Shown here: piece by piece, positions 1 to 7,029 of the stretch | Layout: each line of letters begins with the position of its first letter | Position numbering within the stretch: position 1 is the first letter of the stretch | Origin: Pseudomonadota bacterium | Lineage (GTDB): Bacteria > Myxococcota_A > Polyangia > Haliangiales > Haliangiaceae | Assembly: GCA_023430775.1 (NCBI GenBank) | Contig: JAEYYY010000856.1 | Location: 1 to 20,369, forward strand | DNA: 20,369 nucleotides | Reading direction: 5' to 3' | Made by a program: the position numbers and the translations under genes | The notes under the pieces: model-generated | Told to the model about the DNA's origin: nothing | The model's database searches: none | The model's input: the letters and a program-made list of their open reading frames with translations, nothing else

Positions 1-258
1 GAGCAGCACGACCGGCCGCCCGGCCTCGGAGGCGCGCGCACAACGCGCCGCGATCTCGACCGCGGTCGCGGCGGAGGGAGGCGACGACAGCGCCCACGCG
101 ATCACGCCGTCGGTGTCTTCCGCGCGCTCGATCACGCGCGCCTGGATCCCGCGTGCCCGCAGCGCCGCGATCGCGGTGGCGCCGAGCTCGGCGGGCGCGA
201 TGACATCGACGTGCGCCGGAGCCAGATGCGTCACGCGATCGGGCCGCGCCTGCGCCAT
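1..258 (-). CDS. Unrecognised protein, N-terminal 86 residues (cut by left edge)
   Basis: The ATG at 258-256 overlaps the TGA of the EtfB-like gene by one base (TGATG) and is preceded by an AAAGGA ribosome site, so it is translationally coupled to that gene. The visible part begins MAQARPDRVTHLAPAHVDVI and stays open to the window edge. It looks like an alpha/beta fold: a strand near residues 18-21, a helix with ATAIAALRARG, then a strand DGVIAWAL, a helix, and a strand ending PVVLL. I do not recognise the family. A distant resemblance to the CoA-ligase-type Rossmann fold of NDP-forming acyl-CoA synthetases crossed my mind, but too little is present to assign it. Context suggests a job shared with the Etf-like pair. 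Confidence 0.7.
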   Translation of the reverse strand, partial: MAQARPDRVTHLAPAHVDVIAPAELGATAIAALRARGIQARVIERAEDTDGVIAWALSSPPSAATAVEIAARCARASEAGRPVVLL

Positions 259-950
259 CACGATCCTTTGGGTGGACGCGGCAGCACGTGAACCGCCAGA
301 TGGTCGGCGACGCGCTCGATGTTGTCGCGGCGGCGCGCCGGCGCGCGCGGCGGCAGCGCGCGATGACCGAGCACCACCGGATCGAGGCCGAGTGCCGCGA
401 GCTCGAGCCGCTTCATCGACGCGGACGGAATCGGCGTCGGGTACTCGTCGATCGCGGGGCCGGCGATCCGCAGGCCGATCACGATCGGCCCGCGCACGCG
501 GCAGGTCTGTAGCTCGGTACCGCTGACGCGACTCGCGTGCAGCATGTTGGCGTCGGGCGCGATCGAGATCACGTGGGTGAGCTGCGCGGCATCGAGCAGC
601 TCGGCGATCGCGGCGACCTCGGGGAACCGCTCCGGGCGGCTGGCCTCGTCGACGAGGATCACGCTGGCATCGAGTTGCCGCGCGACCGCCGCCATCACCT
701 GGGCCCAGCCGAGGTAATCGAGCTGGAGCTCGGTGGGCACGCCCGCACTCGCGAGGCCGGCGCGGTTGGCGCGATCGGCCGCGAGATCGAGCCACGTCGG
801 ATCACCGGCGGCGACCGCGGTGGCGCGCCCGAACTTCGCGGCGGCGGCGAGCGTGCCGTCGAGCCAGCGGATCGAGCGCAGCGGCGAAGTGCTGCCGAGC
901 CAGACGGCGACATTCGAGCCGCCGGATTCGGTGGGCGCGCGCTTCGCCAT
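258..950 (-). CDS. EtfB-like protein (electron transfer flavoprotein beta family, divergent)
   Basis: 230 residues, starting MAKRAPTESGG, slightly shorter than usual EtfB (about 250). Starting at the ATG at 950 is supported by a strong GGAGGAAGG site and a TGATG overlap with the upstream EtfA-like gene. The family is recognised from the Rossmann-type half with DASVILVDEA, and from the C-terminal part where GTELQTCRVRGPIVIGLRI is followed by YPTPIPSASMKRLE, matching the EtfB segment ending in the NEPRYPSLP..MKAKK motif. The EtfB stretch that binds AMP (consensus DxxxNQTG) is replaced by DEASRPERFPEVAAI, so AMP binding is doubtful. Canonical EtfB pairs with EtfA to carry electrons from acyl-CoA dehydrogenases to the quinone pool. 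This copy may have another role or a different cofactor. The family call is fairly firm; the function is open. Confidence 0.75.
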   Translation of the reverse strand: MAKRAPTESGGSNVAVWLGSTSPLRSIRWLDGTLAAAAKFGRATAVAAGDPTWLDLAADRANRAGLASAGVPTELQLDYLGWAQVMAAVARQLDASVILVDEASRPERFPEVAAIAELLDAAQLTHVISIAPDANMLHASRVSGTELQTCRVRGPIVIGLRIAGPAIDEYPTPIPSASMKRLELAALGLDPVVLGHRALPPRAPARRRDNIERVADHLAVHVLPRPPKGS

Positions 951-1879
951 CAGCCTTCCTCCAGTGCCTTGACCAGCTCGACGAGCGCGGGACCGGAGAG
1001 ATCGAGCGCGCCGTCGACGTTCTTGCCGGCCGCGCCCTTGGGCACCGGGCCGATGCGGACCAGGCTCGACGCCCCGGCGAGATCGATCGCGGGCGTGCCG
1101 ATCGCGATGCACAGCTCGGGCGCGAGCGGCGTGCCCGCGCTCCTGACCACCGGCGCACCGAGCAGGCTCGCGAGCCGGGTGGCCGCGCCCATGATCTGCG
1201 CGTCGGCCGCCGAGGCATCGTCGATCGCGACGATCGTGCCGTTGCCGTGCGTGACCTCGGCGGGCGTGACGCCGGCGATCTCGATCCGGTTGTCGCCACC
1301 GCCGGGCATCGCCAGCACGACGATGTCGATGTCGTCGTCGCCGACGCTGGTGGGCTGCGTGGCACCGACCAGCACGACGGCCGCACCGCCATCGGTGGCG
1401 CGCACGTAGCCACCATCGCGATCGCGCAGCTCGACGTGATCGAGGCCGACCGCACGCGCACGCACCAGCAAGCGCGCGCCGATCCGCGCACCGGTTCGCG
1501 GCCCGAGCTCGTCGGCGCTCGGCGCGTCGGCACCGAACAGCACCAGGCGAGGGCGGAGATGATCGAGCACGCCTTGCCACGCCGAGCCGACCGACGCCCA
1601 CAGCGGCGCGAGCGGTGCGTCGGTGATCGCGACGACGACCTTGTCGGCGCCACCACGCGCGAGCGCGGCGCGCACGGTCTCGACGCCGGGGACGTGAGAG
1701 TGCGAGATCTGTCCCGTCGAGTCGGCGGCGCCGCGATCGGTCGGATCGTGGATCACCAGCGCGGCGTACAAGGTGCCGCCCCACGACGACGCGACCGCGC
1801 GGCCGGCGGCAAGCGCCGACAGCGACGACGGGTGCGGCCGGTCGCCGTCGAGATCGATGTGGACCAGGACGGCTCCCAC
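950..1879 (-). CDS. EtfA-like protein (electron transfer flavoprotein alpha family, divergent)
   Basis: 309 residues from a GTG at 1879, the usual EtfA length. The N-terminus AVLVHIDLDGDRPHPSS and following helix match the EtfA N-terminal domain (ILV..E..G..L..SLE). Near residues 265-290, APELCIAIGTPAIDLAGAS aligns with the FAD-domain segment APELYIAVGISGAIQHLAG. The signature residues are missing: the ASRAAVDAG..QVGQTG stretch is shortened to a few residues ending SAGTPL, ISGAIQH has become TPAIDLA, and the NKDPxAPIF loop is GPVPKGAAG. In known EtfA these contact FAD, so this protein probably binds flavin differently or not at all. It stands first in a coupled set with the EtfB-like gene and has its own promoter 10 bases upstream. 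Another start codon is possible but none fits the family better. Confidence 0.78.
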   Translation of the reverse strand: MGAVLVHIDLDGDRPHPSSLSALAAGRAVASSWGGTLYAALVIHDPTDRGAADSTGQISHSHVPGVETVRAALARGGADKVVVAITDAPLAPLWASVGSAWQGVLDHLRPRLVLFGADAPSADELGPRTGARIGARLLVRARAVGLDHVELRDRDGGYVRATDGGAAVVLVGATQPTSVGDDDIDIVVLAMPGGGDNRIEIAGVTPAEVTHGNGTIVAIDDASAADAQIMGAATRLASLLGAPVVRSAGTPLAPELCIAIGTPAIDLAGASSLVRIGPVPKGAAGKNVDGALDLSGPALVELVKALEEG

Positions 1880-1889
1880 GCTGGCGACG

Positions 1890-1919
1890 ACGTTAGTCTT
1901 ATTCGCGAAGGCGGGTCAA
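1890..1919 (-). promoter_or_regulatory. Predicted sigma70-type promoter of the Etf-like operon
   Basis: On the minus strand TTGACC (1919-1914) is followed after 18 bases by TAACGT (1895-1890), and the GTG of the EtfA-like gene begins 10 bases further on. Transcription would start only a few bases before the start codon, giving an almost leaderless message. It separates the Etf-like genes from the Rieske gene just upstream. Confidence 0.55.
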
Positions 1920-1929
1920 CATAACGCAC

Positions 1930-2244
1930 TCATTCCCGAGGCTTGCAGGCACGAACACACTGCTTCGTCACCGGGTCGACCTCGAGCTCCCAGCCGTGGC
2001 GCGCGCACACCAGGCGCTCGCCGGCGACCCAGCCATCGGAGATTCGCCCGCCATCATGCGGACATCGATCATCGACGACCACCAGCTTGCCCGACGCCAG
2101 GCGCGCCACCGCGACCTGCCGCGCCCCGTCCCGCGCCCGGACCAGCGCCCCGACCGGGATCAGCGGCAGGTCGCCGACCTCGGGTGTGCCGTCGTCCGGG
2201 TCGTAACCCAGGACGTCGAGGAGCTGAGCCGTGACCGGACCCAT
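1930..2244 (-). CDS. Rieske [2Fe-2S] ferredoxin-like protein
   Basis: 104 residues. The Rieske cluster motif is complete: C61-P-H63 and C80-A-R-H83, separated by 16 residues, with the flanking GG and HGWELEVD typical of soluble Rieske ferredoxins (NirD or BphF type). The two Cys and two His coordinate a [2Fe-2S] cluster, so the product should be a small cytoplasmic electron carrier. There is no signal peptide or membrane segment. Two further cysteines at 96 and 100 (CVRAC) in the tail are not part of the standard motif. The first 20 residues precede the Rieske fold and are not conserved as far as I can tell. It lies 50 bases upstream of the Etf-like pair on the same strand, suggesting a redox link, though the Etf-like genes have their own promoter. 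A TAGCGT hexamer lies 6 bases before the ATG. Confidence 0.88.
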   Translation of the reverse strand: MGPVTAQLLDVLGYDPDDGTPEVGDLPLIPVGALVRARDGARQVAVARLASGKLVVVDDRCPHDGGRISDGWVAGERLVCARHGWELEVDPVTKQCVRACKPRE

Positions 2245-2250
2245 GCCCGG

Positions 2251-2256
2251 ACGCTA
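2251..2256 (-). promoter_or_regulatory. Candidate leaderless -10 element of the Rieske gene
   Basis: TAGCGT ends 6 bases before the ATG at 2244 and no clear ribosome site lies between. This fits the TANNNT-N6-8-start pattern of leaderless genes. I see no clear -35 element. Confidence 0.35.
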
Positions 2257-2291
2257 CCGGCCCCCTCTGACATACCTGCTTCGATAACCGG

Positions 2292-2738
2292 TTACGGACC
2301 GTAGCAGTGCAGCGCCGAGGGCGACTCGGTCCCGCACCCCCCCGCGCTACAGGTGAAGATGTCGCCGCACAGGTCCATGTCGCAATCGAACGTGCATGCC
2401 GCCGCGGTGCAGCCGGCGGTGGGCTCGACGCAGGCCGTGCTCAGCAGGTTGCAGGTGCCGTCGTAGGTCTGCACGCAGATCTGATCGAGCGAGCACGTCT
2501 CGCACGGATCGGGCAGCGGCGGCGGCGGATCGCAGAACGTCACCACCCACTCGTTGGTCTCCTCGTCGAGGAAGCACGTCACCGAGTCGCAGCAGATATC
2601 CGAGGTGACATCGCCGGGATCGTCGATGATGCAATGACCTTCGCAGGCGGTGGGCAGCGCAGGGGGATCGCCGCCGGGAGGTGTCTGGCCGTGCTCGGTA
2701 CAGGCTGCGAGAAGTAAGACAACCGCGAACGCTTTCAT
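2292..2738 (-). CDS. Cysteine-rich lipoprotein, function unknown
   Basis: 148 residues. The start at 2738 is chosen because a GAGGGG site lies 8 bases upstream and the protein then opens with MKAFAVVLLLAAC, a lipoprotein signal with lipobox LAAC and lipidated Cys13. Thr at +2 argues against inner-membrane retention. The mature part holds 18 further cysteines, many in CxxC or CC pairs (ICCD, CETC, AACTFDC, CSAGGC), with a PPPPLP linker near the middle. Such spacing suggests a small disulfide-rich exported domain, possibly several EGF- or knottin-like modules. The reading frame stays open upstream as far as the end of aroC, but that part has no signal-like N-terminus. Myxobacterial genomes carry many such lipoproteins. 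I cannot assign a partner or ligand. It follows aroC after 119 bases and may be cotranscribed. Confidence 0.75.
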   Translation of the reverse strand: MKAFAVVLLLAACTEHGQTPPGGDPPALPTACEGHCIIDDPGDVTSDICCDSVTCFLDEETNEWVVTFCDPPPPLPDPCETCSLDQICVQTYDGTCNLLSTACVEPTAGCTAAACTFDCDMDLCGDIFTCSAGGCGTESPSALHCYGP

Positions 2739-2857
2739 GCCGAGCCCCTCGAGCAACGGCTGCGCCATCACGCCGCCACGCGACCGTGCGAGTTGCACGC
2801 CGCGCTGCTGGCCAACGCTTGCACAGCGCGACATCACCGTCGCGAGCCGGCACGACA

Positions 2858-3934
2858 TCATTGTCGCGCCAGTTGCCGCAGGCAGTGGTCGGCGAGCACC
2901 AGCGCGAACATCGCCTCGACGATCGGCACCGCGCGCGGCAGCACGCACGGATCGTGACGGCCCTTCGGCTTCAGCGTCGTCGGGTTGCCGTCGCGATCGA
3001 CGGTCGCTTGCTCGCGCATGATCGTCGCCGTCGGCTTGAACGCGATCCGCAGCGTGATCGGCTCGCCGTTGGAGATGCCGCCCTGCACGCCGCCCGAGTG
3101 ATTGGTCCGCGTGCCGATGCGGCCGTCGGCGGTGCGATAGAACGGATCGTTGTGCTGGCTGCCGGTCATCGAGGTGCCGGCGAAGCCCGAGCCATTCTCG
3201 ACGCCCTTGACCGCGGGAATCGACATCATCGCCTTCGCGAGATCGGCCTCGAGCTTGTCGAACACCGGCTCGCCCCAGCCCGGCGGGACGCCGCGCGCGA
3301 TCGCGCGGATCACGCCACCGACCGAGTCGCCGTCCTTGCGCGCTTGCTCGACGCGCTCGATCAGCTTCGGTGCGATCGCGGCATCGGGGCAGCGGATGTC
3401 GTTGGCGTCGACCTGGTCGCGGGTGACCGTGGCCGGATCGACCGCCGCGGCGATCCCGGCGACCTCGTCGACCCACGCCACGATCGAGATCCCGCGGGCC
3501 GCGAGCAGCTGCTGGGCGATCGCCCCGGCCGCGACCCGGCCCGCCGTCTCGCGCGCCGAGGCCCGACCTCCGCCGGCCACCGCGCGGATCCCGTACTTGG
3601 CGTCGTAGGTGTAATCCGCATGCGAAGGCCGGTACGCGCGTGCGATGTCCTCGTAGTCCTTGCCCCGAGCGTCCTCGTTGCGGATCAGCAGGGCGATCGG
3701 AGTGCCGAGACTCTTGCCGTCGAGGACTCCCGACAGGATCTCCACTTGATCGGCCTCCTTGCGCTGGCTGACCAGGCGGCTCTGGCCGGGCCGGCGACGG
3801 TCGAGCTGCTCCTGGATCAGATCCAGGGAAATCGCCATCCGGGGCGGACAGCCGTCGATCACCACCCCCAGGCCCGGGCCGTGGGACTCCCCGAAGGTGG
3901 TGATCCGGAACAGCGTCCCGAAGCTGCTGCTCAT
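2858..3934 (-). CDS. aroC: Chorismate synthase
   Basis: 358 residues, the normal length. Chorismate synthase converts 5-enolpyruvylshikimate-3-phosphate to chorismate, the last step of the shikimate pathway, using reduced FMN that is not consumed; it is a cytoplasmic tetramer. All three family signatures are present: GESHGPGLGVVIDGCP near residue 15, GRASARETAGRVAAGAIA around 130-147, and GRHDPCVLPRAVPIVEAM near the C-terminus. The catalytic histidines (GESHG and GRHDP) are intact. The start at 3934 gives MSSSFGTLFRITTFGESHG, which matches the family N-terminus; the 68-residue open extension further upstream overlaps the divergent TPR gene and is not conserved. TACAGT lies 8 bases before the ATG and no ribosome site is evident, so the message may be leaderless. 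Confidence 0.97.
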   Translation of the reverse strand: MSSSFGTLFRITTFGESHGPGLGVVIDGCPPRMAISLDLIQEQLDRRRPGQSRLVSQRKEADQVEILSGVLDGKSLGTPIALLIRNEDARGKDYEDIARAYRPSHADYTYDAKYGIRAVAGGGRASARETAGRVAAGAIAQQLLAARGISIVAWVDEVAGIAAAVDPATVTRDQVDANDIRCPDAAIAPKLIERVEQARKDGDSVGGVIRAIARGVPPGWGEPVFDKLEADLAKAMMSIPAVKGVENGSGFAGTSMTGSQHNDPFYRTADGRIGTRTNHSGGVQGGISNGEPITLRIAFKPTATIMREQATVDRDGNPTTLKPKGRHDPCVLPRAVPIVEAMFALVLADHCLRQLARQ

Positions 3935-3942
3935 CGGGTGCC

Positions 3943-3948
3943 ACTGTA
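3943..3948 (-). promoter_or_regulatory. Candidate leaderless -10 element of aroC
   Basis: TACAGT ends 8 bases before the aroC ATG. A possible -35 (TTGCTC) lies 19 bases further upstream, a longer than ideal spacing. No Shine-Dalgarno sequence separates it from the start codon. Confidence 0.4.
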
Positions 3949-3960
3949 CGCCAGCGAACC

Positions 3961-4005
3961 GTCGGGTGAGCAAGTGCCCGCGGGGCACCGGATCGATTAC
4001 CCGAC
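3961..4005. repeat. Nested inverted repeats between the divergent aroC and TPR genes
   Basis: The outer arms are GTCGGGT (3961-3967) and ACCCGAC (3999-4005). Inside them sit GTGCCC (3974-3979) and GGGCAC (3983-3988) with a three-base loop. The two dyads share nearly the same centre (3981 and 3983). The element lies upstream of both genes' predicted promoters, so a regulator-binding site is the simplest reading. An RNA hairpin is less likely because it should not be transcribed from either promoter. Confidence 0.45.
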
Positions 4006-4022
4006 TGCGAGTCCATGTAGGT

Positions 4023-4052
4023 TTGCGGGGATAGCCGCTTTGGGAGTACGCT
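4023..4052 (+). promoter_or_regulatory. Predicted promoter of the TPR/lipoprotein operon
   Basis: TTGCGG (4023-4028), 18 bases, then TACGCT (4047-4052). The ATG of the TPR gene follows 10 bases later, leaving at most a few bases of leader. The -35 is weak and no ribosome site is visible in front of the ATG. Confidence 0.4.
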
Positions 4053-4062
4053 GGTCGAGCTG

Positions 4063-7029
4063 ATGGTCGATCCGGATCGCCGGCCCACGGCTCAAGAAAT
4101 CGAAGAGCTGATCGATCTGGTTCGCAGGGATCCAGCATCGCCGGCGTTCATCGATCTGGGTGAGGCATATCTGGCCCTCGGCAGGCCTCGCGACGCGATT
4201 CAGGTCGGGACGATGGGGCTCGACGCGGCTCCCGACAATCTCGAAGGCCGCGTCATGCTCGCGCGCGCGTTCGCGTCACTGCATCAATGGAAGGAAGCAC
4301 AGGGCGAGCTGCTCCGGGTGGTCAAGGTCGACCGCTCGAACCGCCAGGGCTTCGCACTGCTCGGTGAAGTGCTCCTCCGCCGCAGCGACTTCGAGCGCGC
4401 CGTGCCGGTGCTCCAGCACGCGCAGAACCTCGATCCGACGAGCCCGCAGATCCTCGCGATGCTGCGCCGCGCGCGTGCTGGCCAGCAGCTCGATCCGCCG
4501 AACCCGATCCCGACGCCGGTCGCGCCGCGCGGCGAGACCGACGCGCCGGTCGAGATCCAGCGGTCGCCGCGATCGCAGGCGATGATGGCGCAGCAGAAGC
4601 GGCCCACCGCCGCGGTGGCTGCACCGATGCCGCCACCACCACAGTACTCGGGGCTCGATTCGCTGACGGCGCCCGATCCGGGGCCGCCGTCGGGCATGCA
4701 GATGCCGCCGCTGCCCGGCGCGCTGTCGGCGCAGATGGCCGCGCCGCAACCGCCGCCATCGTTGCCGCGCGCGCCCAAGCAGACGGCGCCGCCGCCGATG
4801 AGCGTCGAGGGCATCAAGCCGCGCATCATCGGTCCCAACAAGGTGCAGAACGCGGCCGCGGCCTCGCTGCGCCAGTCGGCTGCGGTCGGCGAGAACTATC
4901 TCAATGATCTGCTCACCGGCGGCCTGCTCGATGTCGCCGGCGTGCGCGTGCCCGACGAGGAATACGATCTGCGCCCCGATCGCCGGTGGGGCCGGTCGAC
5001 GCGCCGCGCGTTCATCTTCCTGTTCGTCGTGCTGGTGCTCGGCATCGGTGGCGGTGGCACCTGGTACTGGTGGACCGAGAAGCAGAAGTCCGAGTCGGTC
5101 GCGCGCCTCCAGAAGGAGTCGAAGACCTCGATCGGTCACGGCGAGTACACCGGCCTCGTCGAGGCGCTCGGCAAGCTCCAGCAGGCGCTCGAGAAGGACA
5201 AGTCGAACAAGCTGACGTTCGCGTACTACGTCGAGGCCGGCGGCATCGCCGCGCTGCTCTACGGCGAGGCGCGGATCCCGAGCCGCGACGATCCGACGAA
5301 GGAAGTGCTCGTCGGTCCCGAGCAGGTCGACGCCGCGTACAAGTCGCTCACGCAGGGCGAGGATCAGCTCGCGCCGGGCGAAGAGGGCACGCGCGAGATG
5401 GTGATCGGCAAGGCGGCCCTCGAGCTGTCGCGCCTGTCCAACGATCGCACGAAGGCCGAGGTCATCGTCGCGGCCTCGCAGAAGCTGGCCGAGGTCAACA
5501 AGAACCTCGACGACTACCTGGCGGAGAACAAGACCGATCGGTGGGCGATGTGGCTCAAGGGCAGGGCGATGCTCGCTGCCGGCCAGCGCCGTGGTGCCGC
5601 GAGCATCCTCAAGACCGCCGCCGACGGCCCCGACGGGCTCGTGGTCGCGATGATCGACTACGCGAACCTGCTCACCGACGACGGCAAGACCGCCGACGCG
5701 CTCAAGTACTTCAAGACCGCGCTCGACAAGACCGGCGGCAACCACCAGCTCGCGATCCTCGGCGAGGCGATCGCGAAGAGCGAAGGCGCGGGTGACGTCG
5801 GCGAGACGATCGGTGATCTCAACGCGAAGTTCGTCGTCGACAAGCTGTCGTCGCGCGTCGCCGCGTATCGCTGGCTCGCGCTGGCGATCGCGAACCTGGC
5901 GATCGAGGAGTACCCGACGGCGATCGAGGCGATCGGCAAGGCCACGCTCAACAAGCCGCCCGCCGAGCCCCGGTTCTGGTCGCGCATCGCGTGGGTGCAC
6001 TACAAGCTCGGCCGGCCGGCCGAGGGCAAGCGTCTCTCCGATCTCGAGGAGGCCGACAAGGCGTTCGCGAAGTGTGTCTACTTCAAGAGCGGTGGCACGG
6101 CGCCGGAGACCGATCCGACGATGCAGCTGGTCGACGCCGGCCTGTCGCTCGCGCGCGGTCTGCCCGACAAGGTGCTCGACAGCGCCGCGAAGATCGAGGG
6201 CGTGCGGCCGCGGCTGTTGCGCACCTACGCGCTGCTCGATCTCGGCAAGTCGAAGGAAGCGTTCGAGGAGGCGACCGAGATCCTCAAGGGCACGTCGGAC
6301 CCGACGGGCAAGCCGTGTGAAGAGGGCAACGACCAGGGGAACATCGAAGCCAAGATCCTGTGCGAGCAGGCGCGCATGCTGTCGAACGACAAGGAGCGCA
6401 CCCAGGCAGCCGATGCGCTGCTCGGCCTCGCGCGCCAGGCAAAGAGCAAGCTCGGCCGTCACGCGCTCGGTGTCGCGTACCTCCAGATCAACGATCTGGT
6501 GAACGCGAAGGAGCACCTCGGCCAGGCGGTCAAGGACATCAGCGACACGTCGCCGAACCCGTTCGAGTACCGCACGCGTACCGCGCTCGCGGAGATCGCG
6601 CTCCAGGAGAAGGAGCTCGAGACCGCGGCGAAGGTGGTGCAGGAGGCGCTCAACATCAACAGCGGCTACCTGCCGACCAAGGCGCTGCTCGTGCGCATCC
6701 TGGTTCGCAACAAGGAGACCGACAAGGCGGAGACCGTGCTCAAGCCGCTGCTCGCGGAGTCCAGCATCAAGGACAGCCCGATGGTGCAGCTGACGCTGGC
6801 GGAGATGTTCGTGGTGAAGAAGGATCCGTCGGCGAAGGACAAGGAGAACGCCGAGGCGATCCTCACCGCGATGAAGGGAAAGCCGGGCGTGTCGGACGAG
6901 GAGATCGGGCGGATCGCGGCGCTGGTCGACGAGGATCTGCCGAAGAAGCTCGGCGTGCCGGCGCCGGCCGGAGCGGGTGGTGAGGCGCCCAAGCCGCCGA
7001 AGCCGCCGACGCGTCGACGCGGTCGATGA
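4063..7029 (+). CDS. Large TPR protein with a single membrane segment
   Basis: 988 residues. Residues 1-145 hold about three TPR-like helix pairs (AYLALGRPRDAIQVG, LARAFASLHQWKEAQGEL, LGEVLLRRSDFERAVPVL). Residues 150-255 are a proline/alanine/methionine-rich linker. A helix at about 316-337 (FIFLFVVLVLGIGGGGTWYWW) is preceded by an Arg-rich stretch (RRWGRSTRR), so the N-terminus should be cytoplasmic and the remaining 650 residues periplasmic. That C-terminal part is another TPR-type solenoid (AYLQINDLVNAKEHL, AEIALQEKELETAAKVV) ending in a Pro/Lys/Arg tail. It is homologous to the next gene over most of that gene's length. TPR proteins scaffold other proteins; bridging cytoplasm and periplasm is likely, the partner unknown. 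Its stop overlaps the next start by 4 bases (ATGA). Confidence 0.88.
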   Translation: MVDPDRRPTAQEIEELIDLVRRDPASPAFIDLGEAYLALGRPRDAIQVGTMGLDAAPDNLEGRVMLARAFASLHQWKEAQGELLRVVKVDRSNRQGFALLGEVLLRRSDFERAVPVLQHAQNLDPTSPQILAMLRRARAGQQLDPPNPIPTPVAPRGETDAPVEIQRSPRSQAMMAQQKRPTAAVAAPMPPPPQYSGLDSLTAPDPGPPSGMQMPPLPGALSAQMAAPQPPPSLPRAPKQTAPPPMSVEGIKPRIIGPNKVQNAAAASLRQSAAVGENYLNDLLTGGLLDVAGVRVPDEEYDLRPDRRWGRSTRRAFIFLFVVLVLGIGGGGTWYWWTEKQKSESVARLQKESKTSIGHGEYTGLVEALGKLQQALEKDKSNKLTFAYYVEAGGIAALLYGEARIPSRDDPTKEVLVGPEQVDAAYKSLTQGEDQLAPGEEGTREMVIGKAALELSRLSNDRTKAEVIVAASQKLAEVNKNLDDYLAENKTDRWAMWLKGRAMLAAGQRRGAASILKTAADGPDGLVVAMIDYANLLTDDGKTADALKYFKTALDKTGGNHQLAILGEAIAKSEGAGDVGETIGDLNAKFVVDKLSSRVAAYRWLALAIANLAIEEYPTAIEAIGKATLNKPPAEPRFWSRIAWVHYKLGRPAEGKRLSDLEEADKAFAKCVYFKSGGTAPETDPTMQLVDAGLSLARGLPDKVLDSAAKIEGVRPRLLRTYALLDLGKSKEAFEEATEILKGTSDPTGKPCEEGNDQGNIEAKILCEQARMLSNDKERTQAADALLGLARQAKSKLGRHALGVAYLQINDLVNAKEHLGQAVKDISDTSPNPFEYRTRTALAEIALQEKELETAAKVVQEALNINSGYLPTKALLVRILVRNKETDKAETVLKPLLAESSIKDSPMVQLTLAEMFVVKKDPSAKDKENAEAILTAMKGKPGVSDEEIGRIAALVDEDLPKKLGVPAPAGAGGEAPKPPKPPTRRRGR

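Noticed and set aside
2285..2294. The 10-bp palindrome TAACCGGTTA as an operator for the Rieske gene
   Set aside because: It overlaps the stop codon of the lipoprotein gene and is short; with no second copy in view it may be chance.
3935..4138. An N-terminal extension of aroC by 68 codons
   Set aside because: It is not part of the chorismate synthase family and overlaps the start of the divergent TPR gene; the family N-terminus begins at 3934.
4276..6516. A 746-codon open frame on the minus strand opposite the large TPR gene
   Set aside because: Arg/Leu/Glu-rich with no recognisable fold; it mirrors the TPR coding sequence and lies wholly inside it.
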